From Desulfosarcina cetonica JCM 12296 (GTDB taxonomy: Bacteria > Desulfobacterota > Desulfobacteria > Desulfobacterales > Desulfosarcinaceae): a stretch of DNA of 38,837 nucleotides. The position numbers and the translations under genes are program-made. The notes under the pieces are model-generated. The model did not search any database and was not told the DNA's origin. It worked only from the letters and a program-made list of their open reading frames with translations. This document shows positions 1 to 8,339 of the stretch, in pieces. The DNA lies in contig NZ_BBCC01000042.1 in assembly GCF_001311845.1 (NCBI RefSeq), positions 1-38,837 on the forward strand, read 5' to 3'. Each line of letters opens with the position of its first letter. The first letter of the stretch is position 1.

Positions 1-75
1 GACCTCCACGCCTGCCGGGGTCATGCTCACCCGGTTCTCTTCCGATTTGATCTCTTTCAAGATTCCGACAATCAT
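1..75 (-). CDS. ald: Alanine dehydrogenase, N-terminal fragment
   Basis: Only the first 25 codons are in the window; the gene runs off the left edge. The visible N-terminus (MIVGILKEIKSEENRVSMTP) matches the start of alanine dehydrogenases, which oxidatively deaminate L-alanine to pyruvate and ammonia with NAD+; the related transhydrogenase alpha subunit starts similarly. An AAGGAG ribosome-binding site lies 7 bases upstream of the ATG at 75, which fixes the start. The NAD-binding domain is outside the window, so the choice between Ald and PntA rests on the N-terminal signature alone. Confidence 0.8.
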   Translation of the reverse strand, partial: MIVGILKEIKSEENRVSMTPAGVEV

Positions 76-320
76 GGTTGCTCCTTCATTGGGCGGATCG
101 TTAGCCGGTCAATCAAAACGCCGGTTTGATTTCACCGAATAAAAAGCAATTGGTTTGCCAAAAAACGGAAACCGGCCGCAATTATCCGACGGTCAATCAG
201 CCATGCTGACGAATGGGTCGTTGTTTTGGGTGGTTGTCTATCTTTGCGAGACTGATGGGGCTGAGGCTCGGGAAAAGCGATTGGGTCTGTCGGGGAGAGA
301 CGAAATAAGCTAAATGGTTT

Positions 321-430
321 GAAATCGTTCCACGCTGCTTGCCAGATCAATATATAAAAACTTGAAATAAAAGTAATATATAATAATGGAAAGAAATGTT
401 GCAGTGGAACGAAAAAGTTCCACGCTGATT
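321..430. repeat. Direct repeat of GTTCCACGCTG, 90 bp apart
   Basis: GTTCCACGCTG occurs at 327-337 and 417-427. The flanks extend the similarity to 20 bp with 3 mismatches. In the second copy, GTGGAAC (404-410) and GTTCCAC (417-423) form an inverted repeat with a 6-base loop. This could be a pair of regulator sites for ald, or the ends of a small AT-rich insertion. No target-site duplication was identified. Confidence 0.45.
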
Positions 431-457
431 TCTGGGACTGAACCGATTTTTCGCATG

Positions 458-498
458 GGCGCCTGACCCGCCGAAAGCCGGGCGGCCGGTCAGGCGCC
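458..498. terminator. GC-rich hairpin 3' of the large membrane protein gene
   Basis: GGCGCCTGACC (458-468) pairs with GGTCAGGCGCC (488-498), 11 perfect base pairs. An inner CGCC/GGCG stem closes the loop. It sits 18 bases beyond the stop codon of the leftward gene. No U-run follows on the minus strand, so it may be an RNA 3'-end stabiliser or a weak terminator rather than a classic intrinsic terminator. Confidence 0.45.
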
Positions 499-515
499 GT
501 GCAATCGGACCCGCC

Positions 516-3500
516 TCAGTGGGACGGCGCGTTGTCTGTCCCCGCGGTTTGTGCCGCGGGAGCCGGTTTGGATTTGCGCCGCCATTGGATGGGGCGCCAT
601 CGTTGATGACTGGAAAAGCAGCGCCATCCCCAGCGCAGCCAATGGATGAGGCTGAAGGCCAGCCAGAGGGACCAGAGCAGCATGAGTAGATGATAAATCC
701 ACTGGGGCAGGCTGATCACCCAGGGCATTGGCATCGGTCCCGCGATGCGGTCCTGGGTCCAGTTGAGCTGAAAGGGCGTGGAGAGGTTGCCTGCGATTTG
801 CATGTCGGGAATACCCAGCAGGCCCCGTTCGATGGCCGTGTAAAGCGCGGCCAATGCTGCCGCGGTGAACAGCGCCAAAAGGATCTGGCCACAGTTGAAC
901 ATCCACTTGCGTTCAAGCGCCGGCTTTCGGCAACGGTAGCCCAAGGCCAGCAGCCAGGCCACCACCCCCACGGCATAGATGGCCGGAACCTGGGTCAGTC
1001 CCAGGCCAAGCAGCATCCACTGATGGGTTTTAAGGGGCGTGAGGGAGATTCGACCGAGGCCGATGCCCGCGGCCAACACCACGAGCACATAGCTCCAGAA
1101 AAGAACCGCCGGCCCCAGCTGCGGGCCGCCGGCAAAAAGAATCCAGCGATGGTCGGGCATGTGAAATGAAACCGCCGCATTGACCGCTGCGGCGCCCACA
1201 TTGACCTTGGGGGCTTTGAGCCGCAAGCTCTTTGGCGTGGGCTGCAGCCATTGAAGATCGACATTTTGCGTGCCGGGTTCGATGGGAATGTTGATGATGT
1301 GCCCTTCCTGGCGGATGGGCAGGCTTTTCCCATTGATTTTGACATCCTGTAAATTGGCCGTTTGCGGCAATTCGATCTTGTGGCGGTCGCCCTTGCTGGC
1401 GCGGATGGACAGGCTCAACGCGGATCGCGAGACTCGTTTTCCGGGGGTCAGGTCAAGCCGGGCGCTGTCGATGGTCAGGGTCCGACCGTGAACCGCCTGC
1501 GGTTTCGTTACGGCGATGACCACCGACTCGCCAGGCCATGGCTGCCAGCGGGGCTGCCAGTTGCTGGCCCGATCCTGATGGTGTACCGCTGTCAGACCCG
1601 TGGCCACGCACTGCCACATCGGTGCCGCATCCAGTATCCAGGTTTCCCGCCAAGGAACGTTCTGGGGCGCCATGAGCCGGATGCTAGGCGAAATGGGGAG
1701 GGTTGCCGAAAAGGTGCGTTGCAACCGTTCCGGTTCCAGTGTGATCTGCGCCATGCCGTCAATCACTTGGATACCCGCGGTCGTCACGGCGGCTCCCGGC
1801 AGGAGCGGCACGCTGAGCATCACCGGCGTTCCCGGTGGGGTCAGGCGTCGGATCTGGGTGACCACCTCCCATTGGATTCCCAGGTGAAGCGTACGGGTAA
1901 TCTCGAAGAAAGCGGGAACGGCTATCGTGGAAGCGGCTGTTTCGTCCGTTTCGGAACGATCCACACGGCTTAGCGACACGGCCGATTCCATGCCGCCGTC
2001 CGGCCGAAAACCTCGGGCTTGCCAACCCACGCCAGCGTAGGTGGCTTGGCGGGGCAGCAAAGGAAAGGCGATGCGGATCTCATCGACATGGCCCACGGGG
2101 CCGGTCATCTTGATTTGATGAACCCCCTGGGGGACCACCAGCCACAGATTGCCCTTCCCGTCGCGGGTCAGGCTGCGGGCCGGCGCGTTGTCCACCATCA
2201 ATTGCGCCGGGCGCCAACTGTCCGAGGTGGTCGGCAGGGGAATGGCCGCATCGACCTGGGCGTGTGCCTGCATTAGCAAACGAAGCTGGTCCGGGGTGGT
2301 GGTCATTTCAAGACGGCTGATGTCGGCGCAGTGGGGCAAACAGGCCGGCGGTTCGACCAGACGCTGGCGCAATTCATCCAGCAGAAACTGGGGGGGGAAG
2401 GCTTGGGGTGCGTTTTCCGCCCGCAGCAGACCGGTGGGTGTCAGACAGAACAGCAGCGCCAGGGCCACGGTACCGCCGGCCGACGGAAGCTGAAGGCGCC
2501 GTCGCCAATGGCGCGGGTCCAGAAAGACCAGGCCCAGAAGGGCCAAAAGCAGCACCCGGGCCAGCCCCAAGACAAGATTGACGGTGGGGGAAAACAGCCA
2601 TAGATGAATCTGCTGCTGCCGATCAACGGGGCCGTTCCAGCGCAATCGCACGGTTTGCCAACGCCAGGTCGGCAGGCCGGGGCCGGTCTGGATCAGCGCA
2701 TCCGGATCGGGTGCGAACCGAGTGGCACCTTCGACGGATTCAGCGTATGCAGATGGCGCCTTGTCCATGCTGCTGGGCATGGCTTTGCTCATCAGCGTGG
2801 ATCGGGGCGCGGCGGCACGCTGCTCGTCAAGGACCATGGCCGACCGCTTCGGAGATGGTAGCAATGGGGCCATGGCGCCGGTACGGGAGAGCTGTGGATA
2901 GATGGCCACGCGTGCCTGCTGCACCATAAACGGCAGGGCCACCACCACCAGCGTAACCATCGCCCCGATTCCCCAGAGGGTGACGAGCCTGCGGAACCAG
3001 CCCTTGGGCAGGTGGTTGAGCAGGGCAGCCACCGCCACAAGGTGCAGCCAGACGATTCGTGGCGCACCGGGTTCATGGTAGATCACGGCCAGGGTCAACA
3101 GGGCCAGCAGCCCGGCCATTCGGCCGTAAATCTTATAGGCACTGATGGCGATGACCAGAACGAGGAAAAAATCCAGCAACGTCCATTGTTGCAGCCAGGT
3201 GCCGGGGGGAACATCCACGCCGGTGGTTGAAAAGAGCGTCCAGCCCGGCGGCAGATGCAGCAGGCCACTGACCTGTTGAAAATCATGATCCCAGCCGACG
3301 GCCGGCAGTGCGGCGCCATCCCGTGGCAGTCGGCTGTCCGCCGCCATTTCCAGACGACCATGGCGCAGCTGCACGCCGGGCAGGCCGTGGTCTCCCTGAC
3401 GGGTAATCAGCTGGTCCTGCCCGTCCACAGCTACACGCCCCAGTTCCAGGGGCGCACGCATGGCCAGGTACCAGGTGCGGCTCAGGGTGCCGGTGACGCG

Positions 3501-4595
3501 GTCATGCAGGGTGAAGCCGCCGCCGTCGAAATCGAGCCACCACGTTCGGTCGAGATTCAGCTGGTCCGGTGCCGGGTCCGGATCGCCCCGGCGGATGGTT
3601 TCGAACACCAGTGCCGTGCCAGGCGTCATTTGATAGGCAGGATAGTCTTTCCACGCATTGGGCATTTCGGTTCGCGAGGGCTCGATGGAAGGTGCCCCGG
3701 AAATTTTGACCATGCGCAGGTCATTGTAGGCCTTGAATGACCAGATTTCATCACCATAGGTTCCCTGGCCCATGGGGAGCCGGTGGACCGGACCGCTCAG
3801 CCGCACGGTTACCCGAACATCCCATCGGCCCGGTTTGCCCTGGATGACGAGCTCGCCGTTTTCGTTAAAGCGGGCGGGCAGGGGGCTGTTGATGGCCATC
3901 AGGATCGCGCCTTGGGGTAAAAGGTGCGGCAGGCGGATGTCCCGGTTGCGACCGGCAACCCGAAGCAGGATACGGGTCGTGATGCGCATGGGGATGTCGT
4001 CTTCGATCAACCTGAAGAGGGTTGTCGAAAGGGTGTCCTCCGGACGGTCGGCATCGTGTTTTTCATGTAGCTGCAGCCGTCCCTTGCTATCCAGCGAGGG
4101 GGTGGGCACCTCGTGGCCTTTCACGGTCAGCGCAACCACCCCCACGGCAGCGGGCGTCTGAATCCATTCCGGTAACCGATCCCAGATGAAGGCGCCGCGG
4201 ATCGGGTAGTCACCCGGCTCCAGCCAGACGGCGGGACGTTGGTCGGGTCCGCTTACCGGCAGGGGATGGCCGTCAATGCTGACCGATTCAGGCCAGTGCG
4301 CGGTGTCGCCCGGCAAGGTGACCCAACTGGCGGCATAGACCGAAACCTGCAATTCAAAGAGGCCGCCTTGTTCGCCGACGTTCATGAACAGCCGCGATGG
4401 CCACCAGCAGCGGCGCTGCTCGCCATCGTCAAAATGGGCCGGACAGCGCTGCTGTGCCTCCCCATGCATGACCCACGCTTTCCAGGGGGCCAGGGCCGGC
4501 GGGATGTCCGCCGATTGGGCCTGCGCTGCAAGGTCAGCGAATACGGCCAGCGCATTCAACAGAATCAGGACAACAACCACGACGGCGCGTTGCAT
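516..4595 (-). CDS. Very large membrane protein of unknown function with duplicated beta-rich domains
   Basis: This is a 1359-residue protein I cannot assign to a named family. It has an N-terminal signal-like hydrophobic segment (about residues 4-27). A beta-rich, probably periplasmic, region of about 440 residues follows, then clustered membrane segments (about 471-557), a variable linker and two more segments (about 670-724). A second beta-rich region (about 730-1145) precedes four or more membrane segments (about 1160-1320) and a basic tail. The two soluble halves seem to be an internal duplication: both begin with a Cys-containing stretch, then a strand-rich block containing (D/N)G(H/N)-type turns, then an ITR-type block. 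An AGGAGG site precedes the ATG. It lies 38 bases downstream of ppdK on the same strand, so cotranscription is possible. An envelope role is inference. Confidence 0.8.
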   Translation of the reverse strand: MQRAVVVVVLILLNALAVFADLAAQAQSADIPPALAPWKAWVMHGEAQQRCPAHFDDGEQRRCWWPSRLFMNVGEQGGLFELQVSVYAASWVTLPGDTAHWPESVSIDGHPLPVSGPDQRPAVWLEPGDYPIRGAFIWDRLPEWIQTPAAVGVVALTVKGHEVPTPSLDSKGRLQLHEKHDADRPEDTLSTTLFRLIEDDIPMRITTRILLRVAGRNRDIRLPHLLPQGAILMAINSPLPARFNENGELVIQGKPGRWDVRVTVRLSGPVHRLPMGQGTYGDEIWSFKAYNDLRMVKISGAPSIEPSRTEMPNAWKDYPAYQMTPGTALVFETIRRGDPDPAPDQLNLDRTWWLDFDGGGFTLHDRVTGTLSRTWYLAMRAPLELGRVAVDGQDQLITRQGDHGLPGVQLRHGRLEMAADSRLPRDGAALPAVGWDHDFQQVSGLLHLPPGWTLFSTTGVDVPPGTWLQQWTLLDFFLVLVIAISAYKIYGRMAGLLALLTLAVIYHEPGAPRIVWLHLVAVAALLNHLPKGWFRRLVTLWGIGAMVTLVVVALPFMVQQARVAIYPQLSRTGAMAPLLPSPKRSAMVLDEQRAAAPRSTLMSKAMPSSMDKAPSAYAESVEGATRFAPDPDALIQTGPGLPTWRWQTVRLRWNGPVDRQQQIHLWLFSPTVNLVLGLARVLLLALLGLVFLDPRHWRRRLQLPSAGGTVALALLFCLTPTGLLRAENAPQAFPPQFLLDELRQRLVEPPACLPHCADISRLEMTTTPDQLRLLMQAHAQVDAAIPLPTTSDSWRPAQLMVDNAPARSLTRDGKGNLWLVVPQGVHQIKMTGPVGHVDEIRIAFPLLPRQATYAGVGWQARGFRPDGGMESAVSLSRVDRSETDETAASTIAVPAFFEITRTLHLGIQWEVVTQIRRLTPPGTPVMLSVPLLPGAAVTTAGIQVIDGMAQITLEPERLQRTFSATLPISPSIRLMAPQNVPWRETWILDAAPMWQCVATGLTAVHHQDRASNWQPRWQPWPGESVVIAVTKPQAVHGRTLTIDSARLDLTPGKRVSRSALSLSIRASKGDRHKIELPQTANLQDVKINGKSLPIRQEGHIINIPIEPGTQNVDLQWLQPTPKSLRLKAPKVNVGAAAVNAAVSFHMPDHRWILFAGGPQLGPAVLFWSYVLVVLAAGIGLGRISLTPLKTHQWMLLGLGLTQVPAIYAVGVVAWLLALGYRCRKPALERKWMFNCGQILLALFTAAALAALYTAIERGLLGIPDMQIAGNLSTPFQLNWTQDRIAGPMPMPWVISLPQWIYHLLMLLWSLWLAFSLIHWLRWGWRCFSSHQRWRPIQWRRKSKPAPAAQTAGTDNAPSH

Positions 4596-4633
4596 ACATC
4601 CTCCTGGCGTGGGACATGATGGGTGAGTGTCGA

Positions 4634-7364
4634 TCAGACCGGCTTTTGCTCTTTCTCCCGCAAAGCGGCATGGGCCGCTGCCAGCCGGGCAATGGGCACC
4701 CGGAACGGCGAGCAGGAAACGTAAGTCAATCCCAGTTCATGGCACAAGGCGATGGATTGCGGATCTCCGCCATGTTCACCGCAGATGCCGCATTCGAGGC
4801 CGGGCTTGGTGGACCGTCCTTTTTTAACGGCCATGTCGATCAGCTGCCCCACGCCGTCCCGGTCCAGGGTGGCGAAGGGGTTGGCCGGCAGGATTCCGCC
4901 TTCCATGTATTCTACGAGAAAACCGGATTCGGCGTCATCACGGGAGATGCCGAAGGTCGTCTGGGTCAGGTCGTTGGTGCCGAAAGAGAAGAACTCGGCA
5001 TGTTCGGCGATGCGGTCGGCGGTCAGGGCCGCCCGCGGCAGCTCGATCATGGTGCCGAATTGGTAGGCGATGTCGACATCCTGCTCGGTCATGACAGTCT
5101 TTGCCTCGGCTTCGAGCACGTCGCGTTGCCGGATCAACTCGTTGACGTGGCTGGTCAGCGGGATCATGATTTCCGGTTGAACGGGAGTGCCTTCCTTCGT
5201 TACCATGCAGGCGGCCTCGAAGATGGCGCGCACCTGCATGGTGGTAAGTTCGGGAATATAAATTCCCAGGCGGACGCCGCGCAGGCCTAACATGGGGTTG
5301 GCCTCGCGCAGACTTTGGGCCCGCTTGCGCAACTGCTCCTTTTGGCGGATCTCACTGAGCAGGGCGTCGATAGCCGCCATGTCCCGAGCATGTTTGAGAC
5401 GAATTTTGAGATCGGCCAGCTCCGACACGAGTTCCACCAAGTCGGGCAAGAACTCGTGCAGGGGCGGGTCGATCAGGCGAATGATCACCGGTCGGCCACC
5501 CATCACCCGGAAAAGCCCGGCAAAATCCGCACGCTGGTAGGGCAGCAGCGCCGCCAGGGCTTCGCGACGTTCCACGGGAAAATCGGTCATGATCATTTTT
5601 TGAACGTGGGGCAGTCGATCGGTTTCGAAAAACATGTGCTCGGAACGGCACAGGCCGATCCCCTCGGCGCCATAGTCCAGTGCCCGTTGGGCATCGCGGG
5701 GATAATCGGCGTTGGCCCGTACTCCCAGCGTCCGAAAATCATCGGCCCAGGAGAGCAGTTTGATCAGCCAAGAGTCCTTGATGTCCGGTACCATGGTGGC
5801 CAACTGGCCCTCGTAAACGATGCCGGCGGTGCCATCGATGCTGATCCACTCGCCTTCGTGGATGGTTCGTTCCCCCACGATCATCTCACGTTTGGTCAGA
5901 TCGAGGGTGATGGTCGATGCGCCAACCACGGCCGGTTTGCCGAATTGACGGGCCACCAGGGCCGCGTGCTGGTGCGGCCGCCCCGGCTGGTCAGAATGCC
6001 TTCGGCGGCCAGCATGCCGTGAACGTCGTCCGGCTTGGTTTCCGGCCGTACCATGATCACCGCCTTGCCCTCGTGCTTGGCCCAGGCCGCGGCCATGTCC
6101 GCATCAAAGGCAATCTGGCCCACGGCCGCTCCCGGCGAGACGTTCAGGCCGCGAGCAAGCAACTTGGCACTGGCGATGGCGGCCGGGTCGAATTGAGGGT
6201 GCAGGAAAAAATCCACATGATCGGGTTGAACACGCAACACTGCGGTCTTTCGATCGATCAAGCCTTCCTCCACCATATCCACGGCGATGCGTACCGCCGC
6301 CTGGGCCGTGCGCTTGCCATCCCGGGTTTGCAGCATCCACAGCTTCCCCCGCTCGATGGTGAACTCCATGTCCTGCATTTCGCGGTAATGGTTCTCGAGA
6401 AGATGGGCGATGCGTTCGAATTCGGTGTATATGGCGGGCATCTCGGTTTTCAACTGGGAAAGATCCTTGGTCATGCGAATCCCGGCGACGACATCCTCGC
6501 CCTGGGCATTGGTCAGGTAGTCTCCCTCCAATTGCTTTTCACCCGTCGAGCCATTGCGGGTCATGGCCACGCCGGTGGCGCTATCCTCCCCCAGGTTGCC
6601 AAAGACCATGGTGACGATGGAAACGGCCGTCCCCAGGTCGTTGGCAATGCCGGCGGCCTGGCGATAGTCCACGGCACGCTTGCCGTTCCAGCTTTTGAAC
6701 ACCGCTTCGATGCCCATTTTGAGCTGCTTGAGGGGATCTTCGGGAAAATCGTGCGTGGTATGGCGTCGGTAGATCACTTTGAACTGCTTGATCACGTCCT
6801 GCCAATGGTCGGCCGACAGTTCATTGTCGTTGACCACACCGGCGGACCGGCGGGCGCTGGCGATGACCGCTTCGAAGGGCTCGTCGGGGATACCCATGAC
6901 GACACTGCCGAACATCTGAATCAGCCGGCGGTAGGCATCGAAGACAAACCGCGGGTCATTGGTCAGGCGGATCATGGCCTCCACGGTCTGACTGTTCAAG
7001 CCGATATTGAGTACCGTGTCCATCATTCCGGGCATGGAGAATTTGGCGCCCGACCGGCAGGAGACCAACAGGGGGTTCTCCTTCCCGCCGAAACGTTTGC
7101 CGGTTTTTTCTTCCACGCGGGCCAGGGCCGCGAGGACTTCCTCCCACATGCCTTTGGGAAAGGTTCCACCGGCGGCGAGAAACGTGTTACACGCCTCGGT
7201 CGAGATGGTGAAACCATGGGGCACGGGCAGACCGATGCGCGCCATTTCGGCTAAGTTGGCGCCCTTCCCCCCAAGAGTCCGCGTACGGCATCCCAGTTTT
7301 CACCCACACACGCCTTGACCTTGTCGCGGTCTTCAAAACCGAAGACCCATGGTCTGTTTTCCAT
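4634..7364 (-). CDS. ppdK: Pyruvate, phosphate dikinase, with two apparent frameshifts
   Basis: PPDK interconverts pyruvate + ATP + phosphate and PEP + AMP + PPi in the cytoplasm. After correcting two breaks the product is about 910 residues, the usual size. The start at 7364 ([12 protein letters not shown]) has a GGAGG site; the ATP-grasp-like domain comes first. The phosphohistidine swivelling domain follows at [11 protein letters not shown], then the PEP/pyruvate TIM-barrel domain with [26 protein letters not shown] and the C-terminal [11 protein letters not shown]. Break 1: six C's at 7267-7272 where seven are needed to read [12 protein letters not shown]. Break 2: one base missing at about 5968, in the codon expected to give the catalytic histidine of the TSH motif. 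Sequence error is more likely than inactivation because the rest is well conserved. Confidence 0.9.
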
Positions 7365-7483
7365 GTTTACCTCCAAATTTGAAAAAAATTATGAATGTTC
7401 CCCGATTTCTCCAATCGGGAAAGGGCATTTGCGGAATTACAGCATGTCGGTGATGGTTTTTTGGGTTAACCAGGGCCGGCCGC

Positions 7484-7509
7484 CCACCACGTCGACGCGG
7501 ACGTGGTGG
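7484..7509. repeat. 10-bp perfect inverted repeat upstream of ppdK
   Basis: CCACCACGTC (7484-7493) and GACGTGGTGG (7500-7509) pair perfectly around a 6-base loop. It lies about 120 bases upstream of the ppdK start. It could be an operator, a leader hairpin or a terminator without a U-run. Confidence 0.5.
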
Positions 7510-7690
7510 AAACGTATTCGCTGCGTGCAGATGGCAATTCAGGTATGGCGCTTACAGTCCAGGGCCGTTTATCGAGTTGGAGACTTTTTTCAAACAAGCG
7601 CTAAGGGGCGTAGCGTCTACAGCCACCGAAATCAGATAATAGTTTATCCCCTTGGATGGAAATTTGCAATTTCAATTGAGCCAAAAAGGA

Positions 7691-7723
7691 AACGGTTAAC
7701 CGGGATGACGCCGATTAACCGTT
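7691..7723. repeat. 9-bp inverted repeat abutting a Shine-Dalgarno
   Basis: AACGGTTAA (7691-7699) and TTAACCGTT (7715-7723) are perfect complements separated by 15 bases. The right arm is followed directly by AAGGAGG (7724-7730). In RNA the stem would sit immediately next to the ribosome-binding site, or the DNA palindrome could bind a regulator. Confidence 0.5.
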
Positions 7724-7737
7724 AAGGAGGAGAAAAG

Positions 7738-7824
7738 ATGATAATTATTAGGTTGCCAAGCATTATAGCAAGTGACTTGCCAAAACGGATGATTTTTGTC
7801 GAAGTGGGCTTTTTCCGTTCTTAA
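7738..7824 (+). CDS. Possible 28-aa peptide with strong ribosome-binding site
   Basis: An ATG at 7738 opens 28 codons ending in TAA. AAGGAGG lies 7 bases upstream and a perfect 9-bp inverted repeat directly precedes that site. The peptide (starting MIIIRLPSIIASDLPKRM) has no family I recognise and is mildly hydrophobic at its N-terminus. It is about 500 bases upstream of htpG, too far for an obvious attenuator peptide. A chance ORF in a regulatory region remains quite possible. Confidence 0.3.
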   Translation: MIIIRLPSIIASDLPKRMIFVEVGFFRS

Positions 7825-7913
7825 TATATTGTAATAAAAGGATTAAATTTTTGTGCGAGCGCTCCTTGGGGTGCGTGGCAAGGGCATGCTTCATTTGAAT
7901 TGGAGCCGATCAT

Positions 7914-7929
7914 GTTCAAGATCGTGAAC
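7914..7929. promoter_or_regulatory. 16-bp palindrome, copy 1 (GTTCAAGATCGTGAAC)
   Basis: This is a near-perfect dyad with GTTCA/TGAAC half-sites. An almost identical palindrome starts exactly 80 bp downstream. The pair looks like sites for a dimeric regulator acting on htpG or on something in the ppdK-htpG interval. It does not match CIRCE (TTAGCACTC-N9-GAGTGCTAA) or the HspR HAIR motif. Confidence 0.5.
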
Positions 7930-7993
7930 TCCGGAATTGGTGGTTGAAGCGCACCTTGTTGAAATCAAACATGATATTGGCAAAACTAAAAAA

Positions 7994-8009
7994 GTTCAAA
8001 ATCTTGAAC
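7994..8009. promoter_or_regulatory. 16-bp palindrome, copy 2 (GTTCAAAATCTTGAAC)
   Basis: This has the same half-sites and length as the copy at 7914-7929, differing at two positions, and begins exactly 80 bp further on. It is about 230 bp upstream of the predicted htpG promoter. Confidence 0.5.
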
Positions 8010-8240
8010 CCTCTCTTGGCGTCAAGTTCGAATTAATCTTATCATCTTGATAATAATTTAAAAAATGTGTGTTTTGATTTTTGAACGGACGCCGCATCGA
8101 TCATCCGGCATTGGGGCCAACGCGCAAAATCCGTCGGAGCGGCGACTTTTTGCAAGTTCATCCGTGCAGGCGCATAAAGTGGGCGTATCGTGCGTCGGCC
8201 TTTCATGATCCCTCCCCCTTGGCGAGTCCCTCAGCATGTC

Positions 8241-8268
8241 TTGACAAATGTCAAATCGCACCCATTAT
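8241..8268 (+). promoter_or_regulatory. Candidate sigma-70 promoter of htpG with palindrome over the -35
   Basis: TTGACA (8241-8246), a 16-base spacer and CATTAT (8263-8268) give a plausible vegetative promoter about 70 bases before the htpG ATG. The -35 is one half of a perfect dyad, TTGACA-AA-TGTCAA (8241-8254), which would suit a repressor competing with RNA polymerase. No CIRCE element or clear heat-shock sigma sequence was seen. Confidence 0.5.
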
Positions 8269-8339
8269 TGTTCATCGTAAATATAGAACTCACTATAACC
8301 ATTGATAAAATATCGAAGAAGGAGCAACCGGGAGAGCCA

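Larger units (their letters stand above)
76..515. other. Intergenic region upstream of ald
   Basis: No convincing gene is seen in these 440 bases. An AT-rich core (about 340-400) is flanked by two 20-bp direct copies (321-340 and 411-430, 17 of 20 identical), each containing GTTCCACGCTG. The second copy is also the right arm of a small inverted repeat. A strong GC-rich hairpin lies at 458-498. The ald promoter should be here, but I could not find a convincing -35/-10 pair on the minus strand. Confidence 0.5.
7365..8339. other. Long intergenic region between divergent ppdK and htpG
   Basis: These 975 bases carry no recognisable full-size gene. They contain a 10-bp-stem hairpin (7484-7509), a 9-bp inverted repeat abutting a strong Shine-Dalgarno (7691-7730) with a 28-codon ORF, and two related 16-bp palindromes exactly 80 bp apart (7914 and 7994). 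Near the htpG end is a sigma-70-like promoter whose -35 lies in a palindrome (8241-8254). Base composition is lower in GC than the genes, as expected for a regulatory region. No tRNA-like fold was seen. Confidence 0.6.

Noticed and set aside
5917..7254. A 445-codon open frame opposite ppdK
   Set aside because: It is antisense to well-conserved ppdK codons, its product is Gly/His/Asp-rich low-complexity sequence, and it has no domain. It is a side effect of GC-rich codon use.
4634..7364. Reading ppdK as two or three separate genes or as a domain-split enzyme
   Set aside because: The pieces overlap in different frames at conserved motifs, and single-base corrections restore a normal full-length enzyme. 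No ribosome-binding site supports an internal start at the break.
7315..7725. A 136-codon rightward frame across the ppdK start region
   Set aside because: It overlaps the ppdK N-terminus antisense and crosses hairpins; composition is not protein-like. A short stretch near 7491-7590 in another frame looked faintly coding but is closed by stops.
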